Of a DNA stretch of 64,000 nt, positions 52,234-61,827 are shown piece after piece. This stretch comes from Bradyrhizobium agreste (lineage in GTDB: Bacteria; Pseudomonadota; Alphaproteobacteria; Rhizobiales; Xanthobacteraceae), in assembly GCF_016031625.1 (NCBI RefSeq), contig NZ_JACCHP010000011.1, forward strand, positions 1-64,000. Direction: 5' to 3'. The position numbers were made by a program, and so were the translations under genes. Within the stretch, counting starts at the first letter, position 1, and every line of letters begins with the position of its first letter. The notes below the pieces were generated by a model, which searched no databases, was not told where the DNA came from, and saw only the letters and a list, made by a program, of their open reading frames with translations.

Positions 52234-53757
52234 ATGACCATCAGTCCCGTCATCCGCCTGCATCCCGATGATGGCGTGGTGATCGCGCGCGCGAGCCTGC
52301 CGCCAGGGACGGTGGTCGCCGATGGCGTGACCACGGTCGATCGCATTCCCTCCGGCCACAAGGTCGCGATCAAGCCGATCGCCGAAGGCGAGCCGATCAG
52401 GCGCTACGGCCAGATCATCGGCTTTGCCACGCAAGCGATCGCGCCGGGCCAGCACGTGCACGTGCAGAACTGCGGCATGGGTGATTTCGCCAAGGACTAT
52501 GCCTATTGCGTCGACGTCAAGCCGACGCCGAACTTCGACCTGCCGGCGACGTTCGAAGGCATCCGCCGCCCGGACGGCCGCGTCGCCACGCGCAATTATA
52601 TCGGCATTCTCACCTCGGTGAATTGCAGCGCCCATGTCGCGAGCCTCGTCGCCGACGTCTTCAAGAAGAATCCGTTCACCGGCGACAATCCGCTCGCCGA
52701 CTTCCCCAATGTCGACGGCGTGGTCGCACTGACCCACAAGACCGGCTGCGGCATGACGCAGAACGAGCCCTTAGCGTTGCTCCGTCGCACGCTCGGCGGC
52801 TATGCGCGGCACGTCAATTTCTCCCACGTCATCGTGCTTGGCCTCGGCTGCGAGGTGAACCAGATTGGCGGCCTGATGGAAGAGCAGAAGCTCGCCGGCC
52901 GCCTGCGCGCGATGGACATCCAGGAGGTCGGCGGCACCCGCAAGACGGTCGAAGCCGGCATCGCCTTCGTGCGCGAGGCCCTGACTGACGCGGACAAGGT
53001 CAAGCGCGAGACGGTGCCGGCGAGCGAGCTCACCGTGGCGCTGCAATGCGGCGGCTCGGACGGCTATTCCGGCGTCTCGGCCAATCCCGCGCTGGGCGCG
53101 GCCAGCGATCTCATCGTGCGCCACGGCGGCACCGTCATCCTGTCGGAGACGCCGGAGACCTACGGTGCCGAGCATCTGCTCACACGCCGCGCCGTCAGCC
53201 GCGAGGTCGGCGAGAAGCTGGTCGATCTCATGCGCTGGTGGGACGAATACACCGCGCGCGAGGGCGCCGAGATGAACGCAAATCCGAGCCCCGGCAACAA
53301 GGCCGGCGGCCTCACCACCATTCTGGAGAAGTCGCTCGGCGCCATGGCCAAGGCTGGCACCACCAATCTCGTCGAGGTGCTGCGCTACGCCGAGCCCGTC
53401 ACCAAGAAGGGGTTCGTGTTCATGGACACGCCCGGCTACGACCCGGTGGCTGCAACCGGACAGGTCGCCGGCGGTGCCAATCTGGTCTGCTTCACCACGG
53501 GCCGCGGCAGCGTGTTCGGCTGCAAGCCGGCGCCGTCGATCAAGCTCGCCACCAACACGCCCATGTACAAGCGCATGGAAGAGGACATGGACGTCAATTG
53601 CGGCACCATCCTCGAAGGCGAGGAGAGCGTCGAACAATGCGGCCAGCGCATCTTCGACCTTATCCTCAAGACCGCCTCGGGCCAGCCGACCAAGAGCGAG
53701 AAATTCGATTTCGGCGGCGCCGAGTTCGCGCCCTGGGTGCTGGGCGCGACGATGTAG
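52234..53757 (+). CDS. UxaA/GarD-family dehydratase
   Basis: A 507-residue protein with an N-terminal SAF-type domain (ISPVIRLHPDDGVVIARASL to about residue 75, including GHKVAIKPIAEGEPIRRYGQ) and a long C-terminal UxaA domain with GRVATRNYIGILTSVNCSA, VVALTHKTGCGMT, VIVLGLGCEVNQIGGLMEE, LQCGGSDGYSGVSANPALG and EESVEQCGQRIFDLIL. Family members dehydrate altronate, galactarate or glucarate using iron. AAGGAG sits 8 bp before ATG 52234. It follows the HpaI-family aldolase, suggesting a dehydratase-aldolase pair. The sugar acid is unknown. Confidence 0.83.
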   Translation: MTISPVIRLHPDDGVVIARASLPPGTVVADGVTTVDRIPSGHKVAIKPIAEGEPIRRYGQIIGFATQAIAPGQHVHVQNCGMGDFAKDYAYCVDVKPTPNFDLPATFEGIRRPDGRVATRNYIGILTSVNCSAHVASLVADVFKKNPFTGDNPLADFPNVDGVVALTHKTGCGMTQNEPLALLRRTLGGYARHVNFSHVIVLGLGCEVNQIGGLMEEQKLAGRLRAMDIQEVGGTRKTVEAGIAFVREALTDADKVKRETVPASELTVALQCGGSDGYSGVSANPALGAASDLIVRHGGTVILSETPETYGAEHLLTRRAVSREVGEKLVDLMRWWDEYTAREGAEMNANPSPGNKAGGLTTILEKSLGAMAKAGTTNLVEVLRYAEPVTKKGFVFMDTPGYDPVAATGQVAGGANLVCFTTGRGSVFGCKPAPSIKLATNTPMYKRMEEDMDVNCGTILEGEESVEQCGQRIFDLILKTASGQPTKSEKFDFGGAEFAPWVLGATM

Positions 53758-53808
53758 TCGCGCCGTGCGCGCGGCGTCGCATCGGCGCAATCGAAGGGAG
53801 ATAGAAAT

Positions 53809-53871
53809 ATGATGCGCGCAGCCGATAGCGGTCGCGCGTGTAGTGGCGCCGATTGCACAATCGTTCGCTAA
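53809..53871 (+). CDS. Tiny ORF (20 residues), possible leader peptide
   Basis: MMRAADSGRACSGADCTIVR is encoded 51 bp after the dehydratase stop, with GGGAG 8 bp before the ATG. It has two cysteines. It could be a leader or uncharacterised small protein, or chance; the ribosome binding site is the only support. Confidence 0.2.
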   Translation: MMRAADSGRACSGADCTIVR

Positions 53872-54004
53872 GTAATGATACGGAGGTGGGCGCCTCCCGC
53901 AAAAAGTTCCCGGCTTACACCTGGTTAACATTGTTGCCGTAGACACGGGAGTGATGCGGCTCCACAGCGTCGTGGGGCCGGCCGTGACTTTAAGGATCGA
54001 GCCG

Positions 54005-54523
54005 ATGCAAGCGATACGTCCCACTGGGGTGGAAAATCTGCTCGGTGAGGAGGAGCTGATCGTATCGAAGACCGATCTCAAAGGCCGCATCACCTACGCC
54101 AACGACGTCTTCATCCGCATGGCGAAGTATTCGTGGAAGGAGCTGATGGGCGCGCCTCACAGCCTGATCCGCCATCCCGACATGCCGCGCGCCGTCTTCA
54201 AGCTGCTGTGGGACACGCTGCAGTCCAAGCAGGAGATCTTTGCCTACGTCGTCAATCTGGCGAAGGACGGTAGTCACTATTGGGTGTTCGCCCACGTCAC
54301 GCCGACATTCGACGAGCGCGGCAACATCGTCGGCTACCACTCCAACCGTCGCAGGCCGGATCCCGCGCAGATCGAGCGCATCAAGCCGATCTACAAGTCG
54401 CTGTGCGCCGAAGAGGCGCGGCATGCCAATGCCAAGGAGGGCATGCAGGCGAGCTTCGACGCGATGGTCGGGCTGCTCAAGCAACAGGGTGTCGGTTACG
54501 ATGAATTTGTGCTCTCTCTCTAA
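54005..54523 (+). CDS. PAS-domain protein, CetB/Aer-PAS-like
   Basis: A 172-residue soluble PAS protein. ELIVSKTDLKGRITYANDVF opens the PAS fold, MGAPHSLIRHPDMPRAVFKL matches the FAD-binding loop region of Aer-type PAS domains (HNIVRHPDMP-like), and NLAKDGSHYWVFAHVTPTFD with GYHSNRRRPD closes it. The C-terminal part is helical. There is no membrane or signalling domain. AAGGA lies 8 bp before ATG 54005. The gene overlaps the start of the following chemoreceptor by 23 bp in another frame. Confidence 0.85.
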   Translation: MQAIRPTGVENLLGEEELIVSKTDLKGRITYANDVFIRMAKYSWKELMGAPHSLIRHPDMPRAVFKLLWDTLQSKQEIFAYVVNLAKDGSHYWVFAHVTPTFDERGNIVGYHSNRRRPDPAQIERIKPIYKSLCAEEARHANAKEGMQASFDAMVGLLKQQGVGYDEFVLSL

Positions 54524-55805
54524 GGCGCAGGGAGCGACCGCGCTCGCGTGTGGCCTTGCCGTCGTTGCGTTCGTTCTCTCGCTGCTCGGCATGACCGGAA
54601 TCGCGAGTGCCGCTTCTCTTGGCGCGGCGATCGCGCTGCTCTTCTATGCCCTCTGGTGCCAGCACCGCACGGCGGTTGCCGTCGACGAGGTGGCTGATGT
54701 GTGCCGCAAGGCGGCGGGCGGCGATCTCGAGGCGCGCATCCTCAGTGAGCGGCAGGCCGGGCGCATCGGCGCGATCCAGAAATCCGTCAACGACATGCTC
54801 GATATCGCCGACGCCTTCGTGCGCGAAGCTTCGGCCTCGATGGACTATGCCAGCCGCGGCAAGTATTTCCGCAAGATCCTCGCGCGCGGATTGCCCGGCT
54901 CGTTCCGCCGCTCGGCGACCGTCATCAATGCCGGCACCGACAGCCTCGGCCGCCGAGTCGTCGAGATCGCGGACCTCGCCAGGCAGTTCGGCACGCATCT
55001 CGACCAGGTTGCGGGCACGCTGATGGGCGCGGCGACCGATCTCGAATCCGATGCCGGCCAGATGGCGGCGGCGGCGGAGAAGACCAGCCTGCAGACCTCC
55101 GGCGTGCTCAGCGCCTCCGACCAGGCCTCGCGCAACGTCGCCACGGTCGCCAGCGCCGCCGAGCAGCTCGCATCGTCGATCGCCGAGATCAACCGCCAGG
55201 TGGCCGGCTCGACCGCGAGCACGGGGCGGGCGGTGAACGAAGCCAATCGCGCCGGCAGCGAGATCCGGAGCCTTGCGGACGCCGCGATGCAGATCGGCGA
55301 CGTCGTCAAGCTGATCAGCGAGATCGCCTCGCAGACCAACCTGCTCGCGCTCAATGCCACCATCGAGGCGGCCCGCGCGGGCGAGGCCGGCCGCGGCTTC
55401 GCGGTCGTCGCCTCCGAGGTCAAGAGCCTCGCCAACCAGACCGCCAAGGCGACCGAGGAGATCAGCACCAAGGTCGGCGAGATGCAGCAATCGACCACCA
55501 ATTCGGTCGCGGCCGTCGAGGCGATCGCGCAGACCATCGCCGAGATCAACGGCATCACCGCCTCGATTGCGGCCTCGATCGAGCAGCAGGGCGCGGCGAC
55601 GCGCGAGATCGCCCGCAACGTTCACGAAGCCTCCGCCGGCACCTCGCAGGTCTCCTCCAACGTGACAGGCATCAGTGAAGCCGCCGCCGACACTGGCCGC
55701 GTCGCTGCCCGCGTCAACCACGCCTCCGAACGCGTCCACGGCGAAGTCGAGACGCTCCGCCGCGAGGTGACGCAGTTCTTGCAACGGCTGACGTCGGCGG
55801 CGTAA
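54501..55805 (+). CDS. Methyl-accepting chemotaxis protein without periplasmic sensor, CetA-like
   Basis: A 434-residue chemoreceptor. Residues about 10-52 form a hydrophobic hairpin (LACGLAVVAFVLSLLG and AASLGAAIALLFYALWC) with almost no periplasmic loop. A HAMP-like region follows, then the signalling coiled coil with SQTNLLALNATIEAARAG-like tip (IASQTNLLALNATIEAARAG) and GRGFAVVASEVKSLANQ. It has no PAS domain of its own; the upstream PAS protein probably supplies it, as in Aer split in two. It starts inside the end of the PAS gene. Confidence 0.85.
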   Translation: MNLCSLSKAQGATALACGLAVVAFVLSLLGMTGIASAASLGAAIALLFYALWCQHRTAVAVDEVADVCRKAAGGDLEARILSERQAGRIGAIQKSVNDMLDIADAFVREASASMDYASRGKYFRKILARGLPGSFRRSATVINAGTDSLGRRVVEIADLARQFGTHLDQVAGTLMGAATDLESDAGQMAAAAEKTSLQTSGVLSASDQASRNVATVASAAEQLASSIAEINRQVAGSTASTGRAVNEANRAGSEIRSLADAAMQIGDVVKLISEIASQTNLLALNATIEAARAGEAGRGFAVVASEVKSLANQTAKATEEISTKVGEMQQSTTNSVAAVEAIAQTIAEINGITASIAASIEQQGAATREIARNVHEASAGTSQVSSNVTGISEAAADTGRVAARVNHASERVHGEVETLRREVTQFLQRLTSAA

Positions 55806-55843
55806 GGCTGCCCGGCCTCTCCCTGTCGGGACGTTTTCAGCGA

Positions 55844-55912
55844 GCGAATGGGGAATAGCGAGTGGCGAATGGCTTCATCTCCGCCATTCGCCACTCGCTA
55901 TTCGCCATTCGC
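55844..55912. repeat. Inverted repeat, GGCGAATGG family
   Basis: GCGAATGGGGAATAGCGAGT and ACTCGCTATTCGCCATTCGC are near-perfect arms 39 bp after the chemoreceptor stop. Confidence 0.88.
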
Positions 55913-56004
55913 CCGTGCCCTAGGCACCCCGTGCCCGTTGTTAGTGCTTGATCGCGTTGACCTCAGGTGTTCTGCTCAAAAAAGCTGCTGGAGCACCGCA
56001 ACCC

Positions 56005-59000
56005 GTGTCGATCTACGTCGCGCTACACCACGTCACGCACTACAAATACGACCGCCCGATCGACCTTGGCCCGCAGACCATCCGGCTGCGGCCGGCGCCG
56101 CATACGCGCACGCCGATCCTGAGCTATTCGCTCAAGGTCACGCCCTCCAATCATTTCGTGAACTGGCAGCAGGACCCGCAAGGCAACTGGCTGGCGCGCT
56201 ACGTCTTTCCGGAGAAGACCACCGAGCTGAAATTTGAGGTCGACTTCACGGCGCAGATGACCGTGGTCAACCCGTTCGACTTCTTCGTCGAGCCCTATGC
56301 CGACAGCTTTCCGTTCGAATATCCCAAGGACCTCAAGACCGAGCTCGCGCCTTATCTCGAGACCATCAAGCCCGATCGCCTGTTCGCCAAGTTCCTCGAT
56401 TCGATTCCGCACGAGGCCCCGAACACCGTCAACTTCCTGGTCGAGCTCAATCGCGAGATCCAGAAGAAGGTCCGCTACATCATCCGCATGGAGCCGGGCG
56501 TGCAGACGCCGGAGGAGACGCTTGCTTCCGGCGCAGGCTCATGCCGCGACTCCGCCTGGCTCTTGATCCAGACCTTGCGCCACCTCGGGCTCGCCGCCCG
56601 CTTCGTCTCCGGCTATCTGATCCAGATCCGTCCCGACATCGATCCGATCGAGGGACCGCCGGAAGTCGAGAACGATTTTACTGATCTGCACGCCTGGGCC
56701 GAGGTCTATCTGCCGGGCGCGGGGTGGATCGGATTCGATGCGACCTCGGGCATGCTCGCAGGGGAAGGGCACATCCCGGTCGCAGCCACGCCGCACTACC
56801 GTTCGGCGGCGCCGATCTCCGGCGGGGCCGGCTTTGCCGAGGTCGAGTTCTCCTTCGACATGAGCGTGAAGCGGATCCGCGAGGCGCCGCGCATCACAAA
56901 GCCGTTCTCCGATGAATCCTGGGCGCGGCTCAACGACCTCGGCGAGCAGGTCGATGGCGATCTCGCCGCCCAGGACGTGCGGCTCACCATGGGGGGCGAG
57001 CCGACCTTCGTCTCGGTCGACGATCTCGAAGCGGGCGAGTGGAACACGGAGGCCGTCGGTCCGACCAAGCGCGCACTCGGCGACGATCTGATCCGCCGCC
57101 TGCGCGCGCGCTTCGCGCCGGGCGGGCTGTTGCATTACGGCCAAGGCAAATGGTATCCCGGCGAGAGCCTGCCGCGCTGGGCCTTCGGCCTCTACTGGCG
57201 CAAGGACGGCGTACCGATCTGGAAGAACGCCGATCTCATCGCCAGGATCGAGAATCCGAGGAGACCGGAGGTCAAGGACGCCGAGGCCTTCATGGAAGGC
57301 ACGGCGGCGCGGCTCGGTCTCGACCTCGGCTACATCATGCCGGCCTATGAGGATCCCGCCTATTGGCTGCAGAAGGAAGCGGAGCTTCCGGTCAATGTCG
57401 ATCCCACCGATTCCAAGCTGTCCGATCCCGAAGCGCGCGCACGCATGGCGCGGGTGTTCGACCAGGGCCTGAACACGCCGCGCGGCTTCGTGCTGCCGAT
57501 CCAGCGCTGGAATGCGCCGCCGCGCTGGCGCAGCGAACGCTGGCCGCTCCGGCGCAATCATCTGTTCCTGACGCCGGGCGATTCACCGCTCGGCCTGCGC
57601 CTGCCGATCGGCTCGCTCGGTTACGTCCCGCCCAACCAATATCCCTACATCGTCGAGCAGGATCCGATGGAGCCGCGGGGCAAGCTGCCGGTGTTCACCC
57701 GCATGGCGCGCCCGCCATCGCCGCCGCGCACGGCCCCGGAGCATCTCAACACGGCGATTCCCGTGCGCACGGCGATGGCGGTGGAGATCCGCGACAGCGT
57801 GATCTGCGCCTTCATGCCGCCGGTCGAGCGCATCGAGGATTATCTCGAGCTGATCTCGGCGCTCGAGGACACTGCCGAGGAGATGCAGCTTCCCGTCCAC
57901 GTCGAGGGTTATCCGCCGCCGTTCGATCCGCGCATCGAGGTGATCAAGGTGACGCCCGATCCTGGAGTCATCGAGATCAACATCCAGCCGGCCAAGAGCT
58001 GGCGCGATGCCGTCGAGATCACCACCGGCCTCTACGAGGATGCCGCCAAGGTCCGCCTCGGCGCCAACCGTTTCCTGGTCGACGGCCGTCACACCGGCAC
58101 CGGGGGCGGCAATCACGTCGTGGTCGGCGGCTCCTCGCCGCAGGATTCGCCGTTCCTGCGCCGGCCCGATCTCTTGAAGAGCCTGGTGCTGTATTGGCAG
58201 CGCCATCCCGCGCTGTCCTATTTCTTCTCCGGCCTGTTCATCGGCCCGACCAGCCAGGCGCCGCGCATCGACGAGGCGCGCCACGACAGCATCTACGAGC
58301 TCGAGATCGCGCTCTCGCACGTGCCGCCGCCCGGACATCAGGCGCCGCTCTGGCTGGTGGACCGGCTGTTCCGGCATCTCTTGGTCGACATCACCGGCAA
58401 CACCCACCGCGCCGAGATCTGCATCGACAAGCTCTATTCGCCGGAAGGACCCACGGGCCGGCTCGGCCTCGTCGAATTCCGCGCGCTCGAAATGCCGCCG
58501 GATCCGCGCATGTCTCTAGCACAGCAGCTCCTGATCCGCGCGCTGATCGCAAAGTTCTGGCGCGAGCCGCTGGGCGGCAAGTTCGTGCGCTGGGGTACCG
58601 CGCTGCACGACCGTTTCATGCTGCCGCATTTCATCTGGGACGATTTTCTCGACGTGCTCGGCGAGCTCAAGCAATCGGGCTATCCGTTCGAGCCGGAATG
58701 GTATCTGGCCCAGCTCGAATTCCGCTTCCCCGCGTTCGGCCGCATCCATCATGGCGGCGTGACGCTGGAGCTGCGGCAGGCGCTGGAGCCCTGGCACGTG
58801 CTCGGCGAGGAAGGCTCGGCCGGCGGCACCGTGCGCTATGTCGATAGTTCGGTCGAGCGGCTCCAGGTCAAGGCGGAAGGCTTCGTCGAGGGCCGCCACG
58901 TCGTCACCTGCAACGGCCGCCGCCTGCCAATGACCCCGACCGGCCGCTCCGGCGAAGCCGTGGCCGCCGTCCGCTTCAAGGCCTGGCAGCCGGCCTCCGG

Positions 59001-59274
59001 CCTGCACCCGACCATCCCCGTCCACGCACCGCTGACCTTTGACCTGATTGATACCTGGAACGGCCGCTCGCTCGGCGGCTGCGTCTACCACGTCGCCCAT
59101 CCCGGTGGGCGCAACTACGATACCAAGCCGGTCAACACCTATGAGGCCGAGGCCCGGCGGCTGGCGCGCTTCCAGGACCACGGCCACACCCCCGGGCCGA
59201 TGCAGCCGCCGCCCGAGGAACGCACAAATGAGTTTCCGCTGACCCTCGACTTGCGGACCCCGCTCCTGCAATGA
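56005..59274 (+). CDS. Transglutaminase-like protein fused to DUF2126
   Basis: A 1089-residue protein. The first 80 residues form a bacterial transglutaminase-like N domain (YVALHHVTHYKYDRPIDLGP). A papain-like transglutaminase core follows with triad C180 (GAGSCRDSAW), H229 (DLHAWAEVY) and D245 (WIGFDATSG). From about residue 300 to the end lies the long DUF2126 region, with GGEPTFVSVDDLEAGEWNTE, a RHTGTGGGNHVVVGGSSPQD motif and a C-terminal NTYEAEARRLARFQDHGHTPG. Start GTG 56005 follows GGAG at 11 bp and matches the usual family start; the frame is open further upstream. First of three genes. Confidence 0.85.
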   Translation: MSIYVALHHVTHYKYDRPIDLGPQTIRLRPAPHTRTPILSYSLKVTPSNHFVNWQQDPQGNWLARYVFPEKTTELKFEVDFTAQMTVVNPFDFFVEPYADSFPFEYPKDLKTELAPYLETIKPDRLFAKFLDSIPHEAPNTVNFLVELNREIQKKVRYIIRMEPGVQTPEETLASGAGSCRDSAWLLIQTLRHLGLAARFVSGYLIQIRPDIDPIEGPPEVENDFTDLHAWAEVYLPGAGWIGFDATSGMLAGEGHIPVAATPHYRSAAPISGGAGFAEVEFSFDMSVKRIREAPRITKPFSDESWARLNDLGEQVDGDLAAQDVRLTMGGEPTFVSVDDLEAGEWNTEAVGPTKRALGDDLIRRLRARFAPGGLLHYGQGKWYPGESLPRWAFGLYWRKDGVPIWKNADLIARIENPRRPEVKDAEAFMEGTAARLGLDLGYIMPAYEDPAYWLQKEAELPVNVDPTDSKLSDPEARARMARVFDQGLNTPRGFVLPIQRWNAPPRWRSERWPLRRNHLFLTPGDSPLGLRLPIGSLGYVPPNQYPYIVEQDPMEPRGKLPVFTRMARPPSPPRTAPEHLNTAIPVRTAMAVEIRDSVICAFMPPVERIEDYLELISALEDTAEEMQLPVHVEGYPPPFDPRIEVIKVTPDPGVIEINIQPAKSWRDAVEITTGLYEDAAKVRLGANRFLVDGRHTGTGGGNHVVVGGSSPQDSPFLRRPDLLKSLVLYWQRHPALSYFFSGLFIGPTSQAPRIDEARHDSIYELEIALSHVPPPGHQAPLWLVDRLFRHLLVDITGNTHRAEICIDKLYSPEGPTGRLGLVEFRALEMPPDPRMSLAQQLLIRALIAKFWREPLGGKFVRWGTALHDRFMLPHFIWDDFLDVLGELKQSGYPFEPEWYLAQLEFRFPAFGRIHHGGVTLELRQALEPWHVLGEEGSAGGTVRYVDSSVERLQVKAEGFVEGRHVVTCNGRRLPMTPTGRSGEAVAAVRFKAWQPASGLHPTIPVHAPLTFDLIDTWNGRSLGGCVYHVAHPGGRNYDTKPVNTYEAEARRLARFQDHGHTPGPMQPPPEERTNEFPLTLDLRTPLLQ

Positions 59275-59301
59275 GTATGACGGTGGGGCAGGGAGAGGCG
59301 C

Positions 59302-61827
59302 ATGGCCGAGGGCGCAGCCGAGCAGGACGACAAGGCGGGAAAGGCGCAAGGCCAGCGTGAAGGCCAGCGCCGCCTCGCGCAATGGGTCCGCGACTATAGC
59401 CGGCTGCCGGGTATCCCCGACGAGTTCTTGGGGCCGGACGGCGCCCCGCGCGCGGTCTGGAGCCGCTTCTTCGACGCCTTCGGCGCGCTGGCGCCCGACG
59501 AGATCGAGCGGCGCTTCGGCATGGCCGACCGTCACCTGCGCGAGGCCGGCGTCACCTATCGCGCGCCCGGCGATAGCGCCGACCGGCCCTGGTCGCTCAG
59601 CCACCTGCCGCTGTTGATCGATGAAGCCGACTGGCAGCAGCTCTGCGCCGGCATCACGCAGCGCGCCGAGCTGCTCGAGCGCGTGCTGCGCGACATCTAT
59701 GGCGAGGGGCGGCTCGTGGCGGAAGGCGCGCTCCCGGCCGCCGCGATCGCCGGCAGCCCCGAATATCTCCGTCCCGTGTGCGGCGTGCCGCCGCCCGGCG
59801 GGCGCTATCTCTCGATCTATGCTGCCGATGTCGGCCGCGGGCCCGACGGCCGCTGGTGGGTGCTCGGCGACCGCACCCAGGCGCCATCGGGTGCCGGCTA
59901 CGCGCTGGAGAACCGCCTGGTGTTGTCGCGCGCCTTCTCCGACCTCTACAAGTCGATGAACGTGCCGCGCGTTGCGCCGTTCTTCGAGGCGTTCCGCGAC
60001 TCACTTCGCGCGCGCGCCGATCGTGACGAGCCCAGGATCGGCGTGCTCACCCCCGGCAGCTTCAGCGAGACCTATTTCGAGCATGCGACGCTGGCGCGCT
60101 ATCTCGGCTTCCTCCTGGTCGAGGGCGACGATCTCGCGGTCAGCGACAACCGCGTCCACATCCGCACCGTCGCCGGCCTGAAGCGGCTCGATGTGCTCCT
60201 GCGCCGGGTCGATTCCAACTCGCTCGACCCGCTCGAGCTCGATGCCTCCTCGCATCTCGGGGTGCCCGGTCTGATCGACGTGCTGCGCAAGGACGGCGTC
60301 GTCATTGCCAACATGCCGGGCTCGGGCGTCTTGGAGGCGCGGGCGCTGCTCGGCTTCCTGCCGGCGCTGAGCCGCCGCCTGCTCGGCGAAGACCTGAAGA
60401 TGCCGCACATCGCGACCTGGTGGTGCGGCCAGCGCGTGGCACGCGACGAGGTGCTGGCGCGGCTCGATGAAGTCGCGATCGAAGGCGCTTATCGCCGCGG
60501 CGTTCCCGGCTTCGACTCCAGCGGTCCGGTGCTTGCGAGCGAGCTCGACGCCAGCGCCCGGCAGCGCCTGATCGATGCCATCGGCGCGCGCGGCATGGAT
60601 TATGTCGGCCAGGAGGTGGTGCGGCTCTCGACCATGCCGGTGTGGGAGCACGGCCAGCTCACGCCGCGCCCCTTCGTGCTGCGCGTGTTCGCGGCCGCCA
60701 CGCCCGACGGCTGGGCGATCATGCCCGGCGGCTTCTGCCGGATCGCCGAGCAGCCGGACGCCCGCGCGGTGTCGATGGGCGACGGCGCGCGCGCCGCCGA
60801 CGTCTGGGTCGTCTCCGACAAGCAGGTCGCAACCGCGACGCTCCTGCCTGCGACCGACAAGGTGCGCATCCGCCGCATCGCCGGCGTGCTGCCGAGCCGC
60901 GCCGCCGACAATCTGTTCTGGCTCGGCCGCTATCTCGAACGTGCCGAGGCGACGCTGCGCCTGGTGCGCGCGCTTGGCTCGCCGAGCGGGCCGAACAAGG
61001 GCACCGCGGCCTCGGTGCAATCGGCCGAGCGCATCCAGCGCCTTTTGGTGGCCTGGGGCGCGGTCTCGCAATCCTCGCGCACGGCCGCGGGGCGCATCGT
61101 CGCTGAAGCGCTGCAGAGCGAGGAGCGTTTCGGCTCGGCCCTGTCGCTGGTGCGCGCGGCCCTGCGCACCGCGACCTCCTTGCGCGAGCGGCTGTCGCCC
61201 GATGCCTGGCAGGTGATCACCGAGATGGCCGAGCGCCTCGCCATCGAGGTGGAGGACGACGACAGCGTGCTGAGCGCCGCCGAGCTGACCTTGCAGGAGC
61301 TGGCAAGCTTCGCAGGGCTCGCGCAGGAGAACATGAACCGCGCCGCCGGCTGGCGCTTCCTCGACATCGGCCGCCGCATCGAGCGCGCCATCAACACCAC
61401 GCGCTTCACCCGCCAGTTCGCCTATGACGAGGCTGGCGATGAGGATCTCGACATCCTGCTGACGCTGGTGGATTGCCAGATCACCTACCGCTCGCGCTAT
61501 CTGCTGGCGCCGATCCTGGCCCCGGTGCGCGACCTCGCCGTCCTCGACGGCTACAATCCGCGGTCGGTGGCGTTTCAGGTGACGACGCTGAACGAGCACA
61601 TTGCCGCGCTGCCGAGCCTGAAGGAGTATGGCCTGATCGAGAAACCGCAGCGTCTGGCAGTAGCGATGCAGGCGATGCTCGCGACCGCGGAGGCCGAGAA
61701 GCTCGAGGTCAAGACACTGTTCGCCCTGGAGCAGGATCTGCTCAGCCTCGGCGAGGCGATCGGGCAGCACTACTTCCCGCACGGTCCCAATGCCAGCCGG
61801 CCGGAAAAGCTGACGGGGCTGGCGTGA
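59302..61827 (+). CDS. Circularly permuted ATP-grasp ligase fused to alpha-E domain
   Basis: An 841-residue fusion. The N-terminal half (about 90-500) is the circularly permuted type 2 ATP-grasp region, with LPLLIDEADWQQLCAGITQR, LRDIYGEGRLV, YAADVGRGPDGRWWVLGDRT, and FVLRVFAAATPDGWAIMPGG near its end. The C-terminal half (about 525-830) is an all-helical alpha-E (DUF403) domain: NLFWLGRYLERAEATLRLVR at its start and RAAGWRFLDIGRRIERAINT later. These are usually two separate genes. Such enzymes are predicted to form peptide bonds. It starts 27 bp after the DUF2126 gene. Confidence 0.86.
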   Translation: MAEGAAEQDDKAGKAQGQREGQRRLAQWVRDYSRLPGIPDEFLGPDGAPRAVWSRFFDAFGALAPDEIERRFGMADRHLREAGVTYRAPGDSADRPWSLSHLPLLIDEADWQQLCAGITQRAELLERVLRDIYGEGRLVAEGALPAAAIAGSPEYLRPVCGVPPPGGRYLSIYAADVGRGPDGRWWVLGDRTQAPSGAGYALENRLVLSRAFSDLYKSMNVPRVAPFFEAFRDSLRARADRDEPRIGVLTPGSFSETYFEHATLARYLGFLLVEGDDLAVSDNRVHIRTVAGLKRLDVLLRRVDSNSLDPLELDASSHLGVPGLIDVLRKDGVVIANMPGSGVLEARALLGFLPALSRRLLGEDLKMPHIATWWCGQRVARDEVLARLDEVAIEGAYRRGVPGFDSSGPVLASELDASARQRLIDAIGARGMDYVGQEVVRLSTMPVWEHGQLTPRPFVLRVFAAATPDGWAIMPGGFCRIAEQPDARAVSMGDGARAADVWVVSDKQVATATLLPATDKVRIRRIAGVLPSRAADNLFWLGRYLERAEATLRLVRALGSPSGPNKGTAASVQSAERIQRLLVAWGAVSQSSRTAAGRIVAEALQSEERFGSALSLVRAALRTATSLRERLSPDAWQVITEMAERLAIEVEDDDSVLSAAELTLQELASFAGLAQENMNRAAGWRFLDIGRRIERAINTTRFTRQFAYDEAGDEDLDILLTLVDCQITYRSRYLLAPILAPVRDLAVLDGYNPRSVAFQVTTLNEHIAALPSLKEYGLIEKPQRLAVAMQAMLATAEAEKLEVKTLFALEQDLLSLGEAIGQHYFPHGPNASRPEKLTGLA

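Noticed and set aside
60001..61782. 593-codon frame antisense to the ATP-grasp gene
   Set aside because: No motif or start signal; the sense protein is full length with domain matches.
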